This document shows, piece by piece, positions 25,020 through 38,257 of a stretch of DNA of 64,000 nt (the first letter of the stretch is position 1; each line of letters starts with the position of its first letter). The translations under genes and the position numbers were made by a program. The DNA is taken from assembly GCA_001599715.1 (NCBI GenBank), contig BCHU01000002.1, positions 310,001 through 374,000 of the forward strand, given 5' to 3'. This stretch comes from Phaeotremella fagi. Lineage: Eukaryota > Basidiomycota > Tremellomycetes > Tremellales > Phaeotremellaceae. The notes beneath the pieces were generated by a model. It did no database searches. It was given only the letters and a program-made list of their open reading frames with translations, and was not told where the DNA came from.

Positions 25020-25690
25020 CAGTTAGGTATTGAAGGAGAAGAAAGGAAAGGAGGCGGAGGTTCATAAGTTTGTAAACGTAGTGAAAGGAGATACCGAATG
25101 AATGTTTTGAGGATAATAATTTCACTGCCTACAATTGATATGTTGTTTTTTGAGCATCAATATTTCAATGTAATACCCAGAAATCAGGATCATACAGTAT
25201 CCATCTCACAATCACATCTGAATACCCAACACAAGGACCCTGTTGTGTGAGATTCAAAATTGTCCAATCTCATGTAGAAGAGTGATGAAGGTAAATTAGA
25301 CATGTTGGTAGCCTCCTCGCTACTCCTTAATGAAATTTAAGGTGAGGTTTACGGATATGATATTCCACTATTGGAATGAACGTCATTTTGCTCTTGCGCA
25401 GTGATCAGGGACTCTGTTGAAGGCGCAATATACAAATCCCTTCCAGACCGTTAAGTCATACTCCCTTTCAGCGTCTGAAGAGGAGAAACTCGTACAGTAT
25501 GAACACACGTTCTATAAAGTCGTTATGACCGAACAGTACTTCCCGATGCCAGCTCCTTTCACTCTACATCGTGGTCTTCCGGGAAGCCCAAACAGCTAAT
25601 CAACGGACGTTGAGACTTTTTGCCACTCATTTTTCTTCTTTCTTTCCTCTACAATCCTTTTCGTCAAATTTGAGTCATTCGGATTACATC
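25020..25690. other. intergenic
   Basis: No supportable gene. CGTACAGTA at 25491-25499. Confidence 0.5.
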
Positions 25691-26301
25691 ATGACAACTC
25701 AACCGACATACACCTCATTCATCCCCAACGATCAAGAGTTGGTCAGTATTCTCGAAAACCACGCCAAAGACTACGCCCAGAAAGAGTTCGAAAAATATAA
25801 AGCTAAAGATGGTGATGAGACAATCTCAAGGGTAAAATTGATGAAGAGAGATCGAAAATCACCAACTGGTTACTTGAGCATATCGAGAAAACTAAAAACG
25901 AACCAGGATGGAGATCGTTGAGATTCCAAAAACTGTCTCAAACTTTAGACGATCAAATCAAGGAAGAAGAAAAAATTTTGGTTTCAGGTTGGGAACTCCG
26001 TCATCAAGCCGGTTCCGGGATCTTTCTTCTTGGTAACGAAGTTTTAGAAAGTAGTGCTCTGATGTTTGTATCTAGTGTTGAGGGTCATGAAGAACTTGAT
26101 ACAAGATAGTACGGTTTTGCGTGTTTGCTGGGAAGAAGGTCGACGGGTCTTTCGTTGTTAGTGCTAGGATTTCTACTGCATTTAGTTTGGGTGTTAAGAC
26201 GGGTCCTGGAGAGCTCCAGAATGAAACGAACCTTACTGGGATCGATTCAAAAGGTGGCAGACATTCTTGGAGACGATGGTTCAGGTGATGAGAAAGACTA
26301 A
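25691..26301 (+). pseudogene. decayed tandem copy of the 24492 gene
   Basis: Three successive frames align with the intact neighbour. Frame A (MTTQPTYTSFIPNDQELV... YKAKDGDETIS) matches its N-terminus. Frame B (KGKIDEERSKITNWLLEHI... VSGWELRHQ... SSVEGHEELDT) matches the middle, including the shared VEGHEEL. Frame C (VRFCVFAGKKVDGSFVVSAR) matches the LFGKKEGNRFIVTGTR part. The shifts lie near 25821-25833 and 26099-26112, and both are equivalent to one lost base. Two separate lesions in 600 bases argue for a pseudogene. The 3' end is uncertain. Confidence 0.7.
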
Positions 26302-27207
26302 TAGTGCAATCAAATTTGTATCTCTCTTTCGGTCTAGTGGTTAACGATGAATTTGTTATTGATATCGTCAGTGTACTCGTACAGTATACACTCCACTCTG
26401 TGACATTTTCCTTTCTTCAGCCTTCTCAGGAGGTTCCAAATTTGTCAGCAATTTCAAGGGTTCTGTTACGAAGCTTCTACATTGTCTTCCTTAACGAATA
26501 TGCTATACAAATATAGCGGATTACATTTTGTACATATGCAATTCAAAGATGCACTTTACGATTAAGTTCCCTAAAAGATGGAAAACTTGCTTTTAGATTT
26601 GCCACACAGAACTTCTTAGTGTCCCGAAGAGACAAAGTGATACTTAGTGACAAACCTGATTTCGAAGTTATACTGGAAATAAATCTTAGATATTACAGGA
26701 CAGTAGCCAGCGCACTTGTGTATACATGGAGAATGACAGAGGAAGACGACCTGTGAACGTAGTCGTCACTTGGAATGTGGCGGCTGCAAAGTCGTCTCAT
26801 CTTGGGACATTCTCATTTCGGTTTTCTACAAAAGTACTTGCATAGGAAAGAAGAAGATCAAATTACCGAGTGTCGTCTTTAGATATGTATCTATGTACAG
26901 GTACAATCCGACCTGACTGGAAAGCGATTTTACAGCTAAAATATTGTAGACCTAGAACAGATAGGAGACGAGTAGGAGGTAATGAAAATGACGTGTACCA
27001 CCAGCGCGTAATCGTAAGCGTTCAACTTCAAGGTTGGAATCGTCTAACATTTAACTTCCAACATCCAACATTAACATTTCTGAGCATAGATTCAGCACAG
27101 TATACCAACACCACAGTCAGAGATACACCTCATCTAAGTATATAGAATAATCAAAAGAGGGAAAAGGCGCGGTATCATCCAATTAATCGAAATTACCCAA
27201 AGTCGTC
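26302..27207. other. intergenic, about 0.9 kb
   Basis: No gene supported; the open frame at 26870-27145 has no coding character. GTACTCGTACAGTATAC at 26373-26389. Confidence 0.5.
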
Positions 27208-28470
<1,263 letters not shown>

Positions 28471-28616
28471 GGGACACAGCTGTTGTAGATGATAACGTTG
28501 GCATTATATGAAATTCTATCATCGGCTTGGATGGGGATTGTTACGTGTACAACAACTGCATCTGATCTCAAACTCTAGGTACAAAATAACATTCACCAGC
28601 ACGATCCTCCCTGGAA

Positions 28617-29585
28617 TTAAGAACTACAATGAGTCAAACTAGCACCGCAGAATTGAGCGATAAACAAATAAACAATCAACTGAAGAGCGATCAGCTTCAA
28701 CCCATAAAGGAAAAGACGATTAACTTACGACACCGACAACACCAGTCAAAGCTGTGATTCTAGTGTTCTTCCACCATTGTTGTCTTCTAACAGCTTTAGC
28801 TCCTCTTCTGAATGCGTACGCTTGTCCAGCTAACGTATCGGTTTTGTCAACGAGTAAATCTAGTCGTTCACCCCTTTGAAGGATACTGTCGATGTTTTGG
28901 ACCATGATGTCCTTGCTGGTTGGGTGTGAGTGAGTACTCAATTCAAAGGCTAAAGGTAGACTTACACGTTGTTTAAATCTGTTTGAGCTTGTTTGAGTGG
29001 ATCGTTCGGTGGTGAGGTGGTGTATTGGTGCATTAACTGCGTTTACTATCAGTTCCCATGTTCTTCACCCTTAGAACCGAAACTGACCTTCGATAGTTCA
29101 GATTCGAAATCACCTAATGAATGAGCATCTGCCGAGATAATCTCCTCAGTCGAATATTGACTAGTGAACTGTGTATCATTCAGTTCAATCCGCATCGACT
29201 TAACGATTGAATTCGCGAACTGACCCGTCTTCCTACCTCTGCCAAAAACGCGAAAGGCATCCTACGTCCAACAGAGTCATCGGCCATTATCAGATAAATG
29301 ACCCCGTCCGAAGAGACGTAATGGATCAGACGATCTTGCCAGACATCTAGTAGTTTTTTGCTTAGTTGATTCTCGTATTCGAAAATGACTTACAAGTGAG
29401 TTTCGAATTGTTTGGTGGGATTTTTGAAAGGATGGTTATTTGAGCGGCTGTTCTCAAATTAGTTAGTCTAGAAGTCTGGTGGAAGGAAGACCGACGAACT
29501 GACCTGGTTTCAACTCTGCACCGCCTGTTGCATGTTCTGCTAAGACTGTTGTTCCTCTTGCTACTAGGGCGTGAATGAGTGACAT
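28617..29585 (-). CDS. longin-type R-SNARE (VAMP7-like)
   Basis: Seven exons (29504-29585, 29394-29447, 29237-29346, 29088-29168, 28966-29036, 28729-28915, 28617-28679), 215 residues. Tail-anchored SNARE for endosome/vacuole or exocytic fusion. The longin domain (MSLIHALVARGTTVLAEHAT to about residue 115) includes KLTYVWQDRLIHYVSSDG and RRMPFAFLAE. The SNARE motif has VKDIMVQNIDSILQRGERLD with the zero-layer Arg. The membrane anchor spans the last intron (ALTGVVGVVLIVYLFIAQF), ending CGASLTHCSS. The longin domain plus long anchor fits VAMP7/Nyv1 rather than Ykt6, which would end in a CaaX box. Confidence 0.92.
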
Positions 29586-29607
29586 GGTTTTGTATGGCTG
29601 TGGTTGT

Positions 29608-29683
29608 GGGTTGTTGGTTGTTGGTTGTTGGTTGTTGGTTGTTGGTTGTTGGTTGTTGGTTGTTGGTTGTTGGTTGTTGGTTG
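29608..29683. repeat. (GGTTGTT)n 7-bp tandem repeat
   Basis: About ten near-perfect 7-bp copies immediately upstream of the SNARE start on its template, so its transcript leader would carry AACAACC repeats. Open in one frame as QQPTTNN but outside the conserved protein. Confidence 0.85.
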
Positions 29684-29873
29684 CTGAAATTGAATGTGAC
29701 TGAATGACGGTGACGGACTGGGAAGGTGATAAGGGGGGCAGTGGCAACGATTATTTTAATTACACGTCATTAAAAACTGGGTCGAGTGACTACTTAGTTA
29801 CAGCCATAGCATCTGCAGTCTAATGCTACCTTCTAACCTATGATAACTCAAGGCAAAGTATTTAATTATAGCT

Positions 29874-31270
29874 ATGTCAGAGGTGAGTAGAGTGGTTCAA
29901 CGAACATAGTAAGAGATATGTAGCAATAACTCATGACAAACCACAGTATCAACTTCGGAAAGCTCAAGCCAAGTTGTTCCAGGAGGAAAAAGAAGCAGCT
30001 CTAAGAAGGGAATTAGAGGAGAAAGCTAAACGAGATAAAGAGAAGACAAAGGTAGAAGAGGAGGTGGGTTTATCAATTCAGTCTCCTCATTACCATACCA
30101 TTACTAAACTGCCGTCATATAGCGTCGGAAACGACAAGAACTAGCATCAAAGGAAGCTAGACGTCTTGAACTCACCAAGGCTAATGAATTGTTACATCGG
30201 AAAGAGATCAACGAAGCTAGGGCCAGAGAAGGGAAACCGTCGGTTGAGGATGAAGAAAGGGGACGACTAGTTTATGATCCGTTTGCGGAGGATGAAAGAC
30301 CTGCTCGACCGGATATCTCCAAGGTATGTCCTAAACTTTTATGGTCCTCTGATCCGTCCTGTAGTTAATGAACAACACCAAACCTAAATCATCGAATTCT
30401 GGTACAAATCGATCAACGAGCTCGTCAAACCATGCTGGTCCATCACGTCAGACTAGATTACCAACTACCTCACATTCGACTGCCACCAAATCACCTAAAA
30501 CAAATATCAGAGGTAGTTCACCCATCCCTCTCAGTCGAAAAGAGAAAGCCGCCCAGGAATTCGCTAGATCAGCCATGAAATCTGGTGACAGTTTATTTTC
30601 AGCTAGAGCTTATTCAACTACCACCTCGATTCACCCTAAAGCCAACGCCAACTCGAATCCTAAATTCAAGAACCCTTCAGTTTCACCGATCAAATCTCTC
30701 AAACAAGCTAATGTGGTTATCAAACCTGTCAACGGGAAACGGAAGGGATTACAGACTTCACTTGATTTAATCAAGTTGGCACCGGATAGAGATAAATGGG
30801 ATCGACGAACTATCGATGAAATCCAAACTGACATTAGAAAAGCGAAAGGGAAATCAAAGATAGACGAAGAAATGGAATCTAAAAGATCACCCATAAAAGA
30901 TAACAAATTGAAACCACCACCATCGAACAAAAGACCACGGGAAAGATCACTATCAACCGAAACCTCCGATTCAGAATCCTCATACCAAAAAACAAGACCA
31001 AAGCCTGCAACCAACTATAATAACCCCACACAAGCCGATATCTCCGCAGAGATCCAAGCGATGTTCCGTCGACCAGGTCATCAATCGAATTTCCAACGTT
31101 ACGATAGTGAGAGTGGGAGTGATATGGAAGCTGGGATTGATGATTTGGAAGCGGAGGAGAGGGAGACGATGCGGATCGCTCGGTTGGAGGATGAACGGGA
31201 TGAACGGTTGGAGAGGGAACGGAAGGCTGCGAAAGAGAAGGCTAGACGGGAGAGGGAGAGGAGGGGTTGA
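29874..31270 (+). CDS. SPT2: SPT2 chromatin protein
   Basis: Exons 29874-29882 (9 nt, only M-S-E), 29947-30063, 30123-30323 and 30365-31270; 410 residues. Spt2 binds H3-H4 and preserves histones during transcription. The N-terminus is a charged coiled coil (YQLRKAQAKLFQEEKEAAL). The middle is basic, Ser/Pro-rich and disordered. The C-terminal SPT2 domain reads ADISAEIQAMFRRPGHQSN, YDSESGSDMEAG, then EEERETMRIARLEDERDERL, the conserved histone-binding signature. Start rests on the first in-frame ATG and a clean GTGAGT donor 9 nt later. Confidence 0.9.
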
Positions 31271-31500
31271 TGGTTTGGATTGGATCTTGTTGGACTTGTT
31301 GTCTGAAGCTTAGGAGGGGTGTTTGACGGTTACGACTGTTGAATTTTGGACCTTAATGATGACCGTAGTGTTTGTAAGCATTTACTAATGAATCTAATGC
31401 ATCCATTCATGGCAATCAAACTCGAATATGAACTCAAGTGTAAAATCTATAATCGTAAGAAATCGTTGAAGATCGTTAAACCAAATAAAAAACCTCTTTA

Positions 31501-33377
31501 TCAGAAACCCAAACACTCTCCAATATCAGCAACGACGAAACGACCTCTCTCCACCCCCACCCCTTCCCCCTCTCCCTCGTCATCCCAACTACTCCCAACC
31601 CGCATCTCCCGTCTAACCCTCCCAAACTCAACTCTCGTACCCCTAGATTCATCCACCTCACAGAAAGTACCCCAATGAATCCCCAAACTCCTCTTGGCAC
31701 CTAATATCAAATGAATATCTATCGAATCAGCTGGTGAACAATGCAGTGAGGAGGTTAAGGTGTATTGATCTAATGAGAGGGAGAGGAGGTTTCGGAGGAA
31801 AGGGAGGGAGGAGCCTGTTGAGAGTGGGAGGAGGGAGAGAGTGAAAGGGGAGTAGAGATCGGCGATTTCTGGGGATTGTTAGTGGCTTGATGAATTTGGT
31901 TTTGGGGAGATTTATTTACCTTGGAACGCGGGACAGATGGCTGTCTCATCACCCTCGGCAGCTGTTGCATATCTGTAACCAGTATCCCTAAAGGTTTGTT
32001 TAGTACGAATGCAACGCAAAGAGATTAATTAACTCACCCCCCGAAAAACACTTTAAATCCATCCCAACCTTTCATACCCAGTTCCGTTGGGTTCTTCTCG
32101 TTCCCAGTAACAACACCCAGACACCAACTACCCCATAAAGTCGTCATATGATCTAACAAACCTCTACCCGATCTATGTTGAGCTGGTGTAAACGCGATTT
32201 TCAATTTCAGTTTCAGTTTTGATGAGAGCTCTTCTTCGTCAGATTGTTCATCTTCGTCTTGATCGTTCTTGGAGGATGGATGTTCTTTTGATTCATCTGT
32301 AAGTTCTGGGGTTTCATTGAAGGAGACGATTGATTCATGCCACCAATCTAGTTCTGTTATTCTATTTTCAGGTATCCCACTAGTTGTGAACCAAGATTTT
32401 AAACCTGAATTTGTTTCGGTGTTAGTGCTTGACCAACTGAGAAACGAATTGGGCTTACCAAGAGGAACGAAGAAATGGATAGTTGATTGGTGATATTTCC
32501 AAAGATCCATAATAGTATAGTAATCTAAATGATCATCTTCAAAGTGGCTTCATCAGTTGATATACCATATTTCAAATAGAAATGGACCCACAGTGATCAT
32601 GCGAAATGCAGCATATATGTATATCAGGTAATTCTGAGATTTTGCAAGGTGGATCGAGATATCTAGCAGGACCAACGTATTGAGAAGGAGAACATCTGGT
32701 TGATCAAGTCAGTTAAACTGTTTCTGCTGTGAATCAAATCAAGTAACCGATACGTACCGATAAGAAAAGATTGGATCGAAAATGACACCACACATCCCCT
32801 CGGGTCTATCACCATTCTCATCAACCTCCCAAGGTATCTGAACAAGTACCCCAGCATGTCCTAACCAATTAACGTATTCCCTGTCATTCTCCAAATCAAC
32901 CCCACCAAATTTAGGTGAAACAACTTTTAACGGTGGATCCCTCCAATCGTCTTCATCATCCTCTCCTTCGTTGTATTCATCAATTTTTTTCACGTGTTGA
33001 AGGATATCTCTTTGGTTACCGAATAACGATGATGTGGTTTCTGCACAGTCTTCATGAGCTGCTTCGTTCTCATATTGATTTTCATCAGCTTCATCTTCTT
33101 CTTCGTTATATTGATCCAACGCTGTTGAAGATGATGTTCGAGATGGTCCAGGAGTTTTTGGTCTGGGTACCACTAAAGCTGCTCCTTTTTGATATGCTAG
33201 CCAAGCATCGTTTAAGGTCGCTGTTCTATATGATGACCAAGGGTTTTTGAAGTATTTAGGTTTCAGATTTGAGGTCGAAGCTTCTGATGGGGTTGGGCCG
33301 TGATGATCTCTGAGTAGATATTCTGATGGTGGTAGTATAGTTACTCTCGGGTTGATTATAGGATTGGAAGAAGTCAT
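31501..33377 (-). CDS. NAPE-PLD-like metallo-beta-lactamase hydrolase (FMP30-type)
   Basis: Five exons (32758-33377, 32592-32695, 32038-32536, 31920-31987, 31501-31868), 552 residues. Predicted zinc-dependent phospholipase D acting on N-acyl-phosphatidylethanolamine. [13 protein letters not shown] begins the fold, [20 protein letters not shown] gives the substrate region, and the zinc motif [17 protein letters not shown] is rebuilt across an intron. [23 protein letters not shown] and [13 protein letters not shown] complete the usual metal and active-site segments. Acidic low-complexity insertions after residue 80 and near the middle ([15 protein letters not shown]) make it longer than animal enzymes. 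The N-terminus is not clearly mitochondrial. Confidence 0.9.
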
Positions 33378-33579
33378 CTTTGTTGTAGATGATGTTCAAG
33401 ATATCCGAAATCACAAGTAACAACAACAACGTTCGAAAACCATTACAATTTACGTCATTAAAGAGAAGATTGTTAGGCTCTTCAACTGCATGTCAGGCTC
33501 ACTCTTGACTCCTCTTTCAATAACAATGACACCAACTTCGTCCATCATCATTCACAATCATTAATATCCACAACTAATC

Positions 33580-35500
33580 ATGTCACTCGCTGAGGGTGGC
33601 CCCTCTCTAGATCCATATCTAAGAGCCAGAGCAATAGATCCATCATTGATACCATCAAATTCACCAAGGACAGCCAGACGATCCAAAAACGAACCTGAAT
33701 TCTTCGAATTCCTCCTAAACCTAGCTAAATGGATCGTTTCACCGTAAGTATCAATATCTGAAGGACGAGACACCACCTCCTAATCCCATTGAACAGTATC
33801 GTCATACCATATCAAATTATTCAAGGAACTCTAGCCAATCCATTGACCATCAGTGTCATACTCAAAATCACCTTCTTGGCTGTGTTAACCTTAATCTCAG
33901 CTATATTCTCTTTTCTAGCTGTCGTTGCTTTTTGGTGGTCTTGGGGGACTGGACCAACTGTAGAAGTTGAAGGATGGTTGGTTTATGGGTAGGAGCATTA
34001 ATCAATTCCTCTAAACCTATCAAATTAATACTTCATTAGCTCAAAAACTCATCGGACACCGCACGCATTGATTCCATTGCCTTTTGATAGGATTCAGGAA
34101 GATTTGAAATATGATATCGAGGTTGAGATGGAGTTGGTAAGACCTATCAAAGGGTCTGAAGAGATGGGTCAGTTGCTTGGTCCTATACCTGGTTAGAAAC
34201 TGATAGGGCTTTAGGTAATTTCATGATCACGCTTGATTTAAGATCACAGAAGAATTCAGAAATCACTGTATTAGGTGCTGCACAACCTGTAAGTCAAAAA
34301 TCATTCATGTTCGTCACTAAAAACATTCAAGTCACTTCCACCACCACCGTTACCAACCTCAATCTTCACTCTATTGTCCATCCCAATCCCAACAATCCTA
34401 ATTCCACCGTGTATAATCCCGTACCCGTTCCGATCGTTATGTCCATCCAGGATCCTGGGATACGAATCCAAGGTCGATTCGAGATTCAAGAACAGACGTA
34501 GGAAGGGTGCGTTCCAAAGTCCTGCTAAAGGGAAAGACGTTGTTCTGTTACGCAAAGAATTGTTGGATGATGTTATGATCCGTCCTAGTCGAGGTGGTGA
34601 TAATGTGATTGGATCGGCTTTTGTTAGTATTGGTAAGAGGTTTTTATTAACGGTTGGGATCTTGATATTGATGCTATTTGATCAGGACGAGAAGATTCCT
34701 TTACGGAGACGTCTGATGGTAAACCTTGCCAAGTTCAGCCTAGGGAAGTAAGAACAACAGGTTGGGTTGTCATTCGATTCGTTCCAAAACCGTCTGGTGT
34801 AAGGTGGGTAGAAATCTTCTGCATCCCATTTGAGATGATCTAACAACTATAAATCTCAGATGGCTACTAACTTCTCATCCAATCCCTCCATTACTTCTAC
34901 TTCCACCAATCTCATTGACTCTCACCATCACCTCATCAATCCTAGCCTTCGCCATAATCACATATCTCCGACGATCGACTGAATCTAAAACCAAGAAAAA
35001 TCGACGTAGTAAAAGATCATCTTCCATGTCAGAAGAAGCTTTATTGAATGAAAAGAGGGAACGGGTGTTTGAGAAGAGGGACCGGGAAGAGAAGGAGGAA
35101 GCGAAGAGGAGAAGGAGTGAATGGGAGGTAGTTGAAGAGAGTAGTTTGGGATTGAGAAAGATTCCCGAGGAACGTAAACGACCGACATCGACGCTTATTG
35201 GAGGTGTAAGTGTTTACGTTGAAAGAGTGATGATTGACAAATACGCTCTAGTCTGAAACGACTGTTCCAACGGCTATCAGTGGCTTCACACAAGTCACGG
35301 AATCAGGTTCAGAATCTGGTTATTCAGAATCAACAATCACTGAAACCGCTACTGAATCCGGTTTGAATCCATTGAGTATGTCAACACGGACTAGTCCACG
35401 ATTAGAGAGTCATGAGGAGACTGGGTCTGAGAGCGTTAGTGGTAGTGTCACTGGAACTGAAGGTGATGGTGAAGATGATGAAGGTTGGGAGGACGCTTAG
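33580..35500 (+). CDS. SEI1: seipin (lipid droplet assembly protein)
   Basis: Eight exons (33580-33743, 33797-33988, 34040-34167, 34215-34288, 34332-34632, 34686-34803, 34860-35205, 35252-35500), 523 residues. ER membrane protein organising lipid-droplet formation. The first membrane helix is ILKITFLAVLTLISAIFSFLA. The lumenal domain starts THRTPHALIPLPFDRIQEDL and includes GNFMITLDLRSQKNSEITVLG. The second helix is about LTLTITSSILAFAIITYL. A long Ser/Glu-rich cytosolic tail follows. The 43-nt intron after AAQP is the least certain junction; the frame downstream (GKDVVLLRKELLDDVMIRP) supports it. Confidence 0.88.
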
Positions 35501-36865
35501 TGGTCCCATACAGTATCGTTGTATTCTATAGTTCTCATGTTGTGTTTATAGCTTAGATCAGGTCATACATGAATTTTATTTTCGGTAGATTCCACTAACT
35601 CGATCAAGATTTTCTTTTATTCTTACAAACATTCCAGAACCGACGTTGGGTTGCACTAATTCTGCGTGAAAATGGAGATTGATATAATGGTTCAAGAGAT
35701 GTCACTGTGAGGTAGCGAAGGAGAATAAAGGAATTGCTTGAAGTATTAGTATCACTGTAGATCAGGAAAATATACCTTGAAGTGCGTGTTTGGGATTAGT
35801 GGTTTTAGATTATGAAGCTTGGTCGTATCGTAACCTAATGAGTGTTGACCATATCAAAGATGAAATCGATAGAGAGTCAGAGTTGATAAGCCATAAGGGT
35901 ATGAAAGTAATCATCCCGTACCCTCAAAAATGATCTACGTTCAGCTAACAATCTCCATGGTCAGTCCCAAAATTGAATGATATACACTATCCAAGGTTCT
36001 CTACACCATGACGAGATTAACACGAAAAATTCCAAAGCTGGAGAACCATCTATTCGACACTATCATAAAGATATAGCAACATACATCCAAATTCTGACAA
36101 AAGAAAAGCCCAAAAAACAACGGGTACAACCTTATCCATCCATAATTTCCCAATCATCAAGCCCAAATCTCGCTTTCATTCATTGAACAGACCTCTTGAA
36201 ATATCTAGAATTAACGACAAAACTACTACAGATCCCAAAGATTGTATCCCCGATTGAAAAATATTGTTCGAAGAATCCACGAATGGAGGGATCAGTTATC
36301 AGGTTGGTATGTGGTCTTTATCGCAGTTAGTTCAGCTAGACCGTTCATCTGAAATGCATGAGGAAGCCTACCCGTATCCAGTTGATTTTTTTATACCGGC
36401 TATAATCGTTGAGATGGCTATGAGATCTATTGCTAGATGGGTGACTCTTCCTAGACCGAACATTCTGTTGATTGGTTTGATTGAGATAAGGGTTTGTTGT
36501 TTGGTGATTAGATATTTGTATCGCTGGCGTGGTTAGGTGTATTTATGATTTTCACAATCACTGTTTCTGTGAAGAGATTGTAGGGATGATGTATAGTGAG
36601 TTATGAACAAAACTTGATTTGAGTTCGATAGTAACGAAGTTGAAAACTACCTTTCGGTTTGAATGCAGCAACACTTTTTTCACGGTTCCGATGGTGGCGC
36701 TTTTAGGCCCATATCTTTCATTGCAGAATCCTCCTCAACATCAGTCCTTAAGTCCCATACATCATCTCAGCACACAAACACCTCTTAAATATATACAATA
36801 CATAAGTCCCATTTGCACATCTCTCCATTCATAGGTATATGACGATTGTTGACGCAATCGCCCAA
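35501..36865. other. intergenic, about 1.4 kb
   Basis: Largest gene-free stretch. Lies between two convergent genes. Open frames at 35977-36186 and 36264-36536 have no homology-like blocks or credible splice context. No tRNA seen. Confidence 0.5.
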
Positions 36866-37981
36866 CTACTTTCTAGCACCAGCGGCTGATTGTTTAAGCC
36901 ATTGAGTTTGGAGAGCCATGTAAGAGGTAGTAGCACTGTAGAGTCGTTATCAGCTGAATTCATTTGACCAACAGCTGACACCTACCCCAAAATACCAATA
37001 ACACCCTCGTTCAAATGAGAATAACCAAGGTTGTTAGCTGGAATCCAAAGATCACAAGAATCAGTGATAAGCTGAGAAAGAATAGTTTGCCTTTGTCTAT
37101 AACATGGTCAGGTCGAGTCAGAGTATCATATGAACTGATAAGACATACGCAAGCAAAGCTCTACCCTTCTCTCTTCTTTCTGTGATTTCTTTAGCTTGTT
37201 CCTCTGATGATTTCTCAGTTGGACCTTTAACAGCTGCTTCTCGTCTCGCCATTTCCGAGGAAAGTGCCAATCGACGACTATCAGCTCGTAATTTCACTAA
37301 CGACGCTGATGTCGAGATGAGAGAGAGAAGGATTCCAGATAACCAGAAGCGGTTGGACAGAGTTGATATTCTGGCTAATTTTCTGATTTGATTTCGTTAA
37401 GCTTGATTCGTTTAGATAGCAGGGGGATCGACTCACTCCTTGTCATATCTGAGGAAACGAACTCCGTTCAACCAGACTAACATGTCTGTACTCAAGAAAC
37501 CAGCGTAGGCGAGTTGACGACCTAGCTGGGTGAACTGAGCGAGTTGACCGGGGGCGTTGAAGTTGGTACTATCGCGTTGGTTAGGTATAGATCCTCAATC
37601 ATGACCTGTCACCTACATAGGTCTTTGGGCTAAATTCAAAGCTGATTGAAGATGTTCGACAGGTTTGAAAACACGTAAAACTGAGAGATTGTTAGTTGAC
37701 CTAAGCCTTAATTATTGTAAAATGTTAACTAACGTTTCCTTCCGTTCCCAAGTCCAGTTTTCAAAGCGTCCCATCGTGAAGCTGCATCTAAGGAGCCACG
37801 ACGAAGTAGGACCCAAGCGAGTAGACGAGCGATGTATTGAATTAATCTATATGTCTGGGAGGGATTAGTTGGAACTAATGAAGGGGGGATTTACCTTATC
37901 ACGACCTATAGTTGTTGATAAGACGGCTAGAGATTGATTGAGTTTTGGATGGAGGATTAGAGCTGAGGCTAGAGCTGACAT
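36866..37981 (-). CDS. PEX11: peroxin 11
   Basis: Seven exons (37895-37981, 37734-37854, 37617-37680, 37437-37568, 37149-37382, 36986-37096, 36866-36935), 272 residues. Membrane-shaping protein of peroxisome division. Landmarks: LAVLSTTIGRDKTYRLIQYI and ARLLAWVLLRR (the amphipathic, membrane-remodelling helix), FNAPGQLAQFTQLGRQLAYA, DMLVWLNGVRFLRYDKEK, RFWLSGILLSLISTS, and an end with LGYSHLNEGVIGILG. The acceptor before T-Y-R-L was chosen because the next AG gives a stop. Length and order fit the fungal Pex11 family. Confidence 0.93.
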
Positions 37982-38257
37982 TGTGTGTGGTTGTTATTTC
38001 GTGGTAGTATAGATATTGTTGATAGGATAAGAGCAGAATTAACATGAGAGAGAATCTACACCACCATTTGAAGAGAAAAGACACCCGGGATTTGATAACC
38101 GGTTAGATGGAGGGACTACTTAAGGCATAGTTACGTTACTTAGTCATGCGAATGGAAAAAGTCTTATTGTCTCAATTTCTGGTTAGATGTTAGATAGGAT
38201 AATCTCATTGGTCTTGGGTCTTGCTTAAACTCATGAGATAGACCACTTCAACTCATC

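Noticed and set aside
29608..29683. Possible CRISPR or regulatory array
   Set aside because: Seven-base tandem repeat without spacers in a eukaryotic locus; simple minisatellite.
31346..31678. 110-codon plus-strand open frame
   Set aside because: Mostly antisense to the conserved last exon of the metallo-beta-lactamase gene; low-complexity.
36264..36536. 90-codon open frame in the large intergenic space
   Set aside because: No paralogue, no splice partners, unusual composition; cannot be told from chance.
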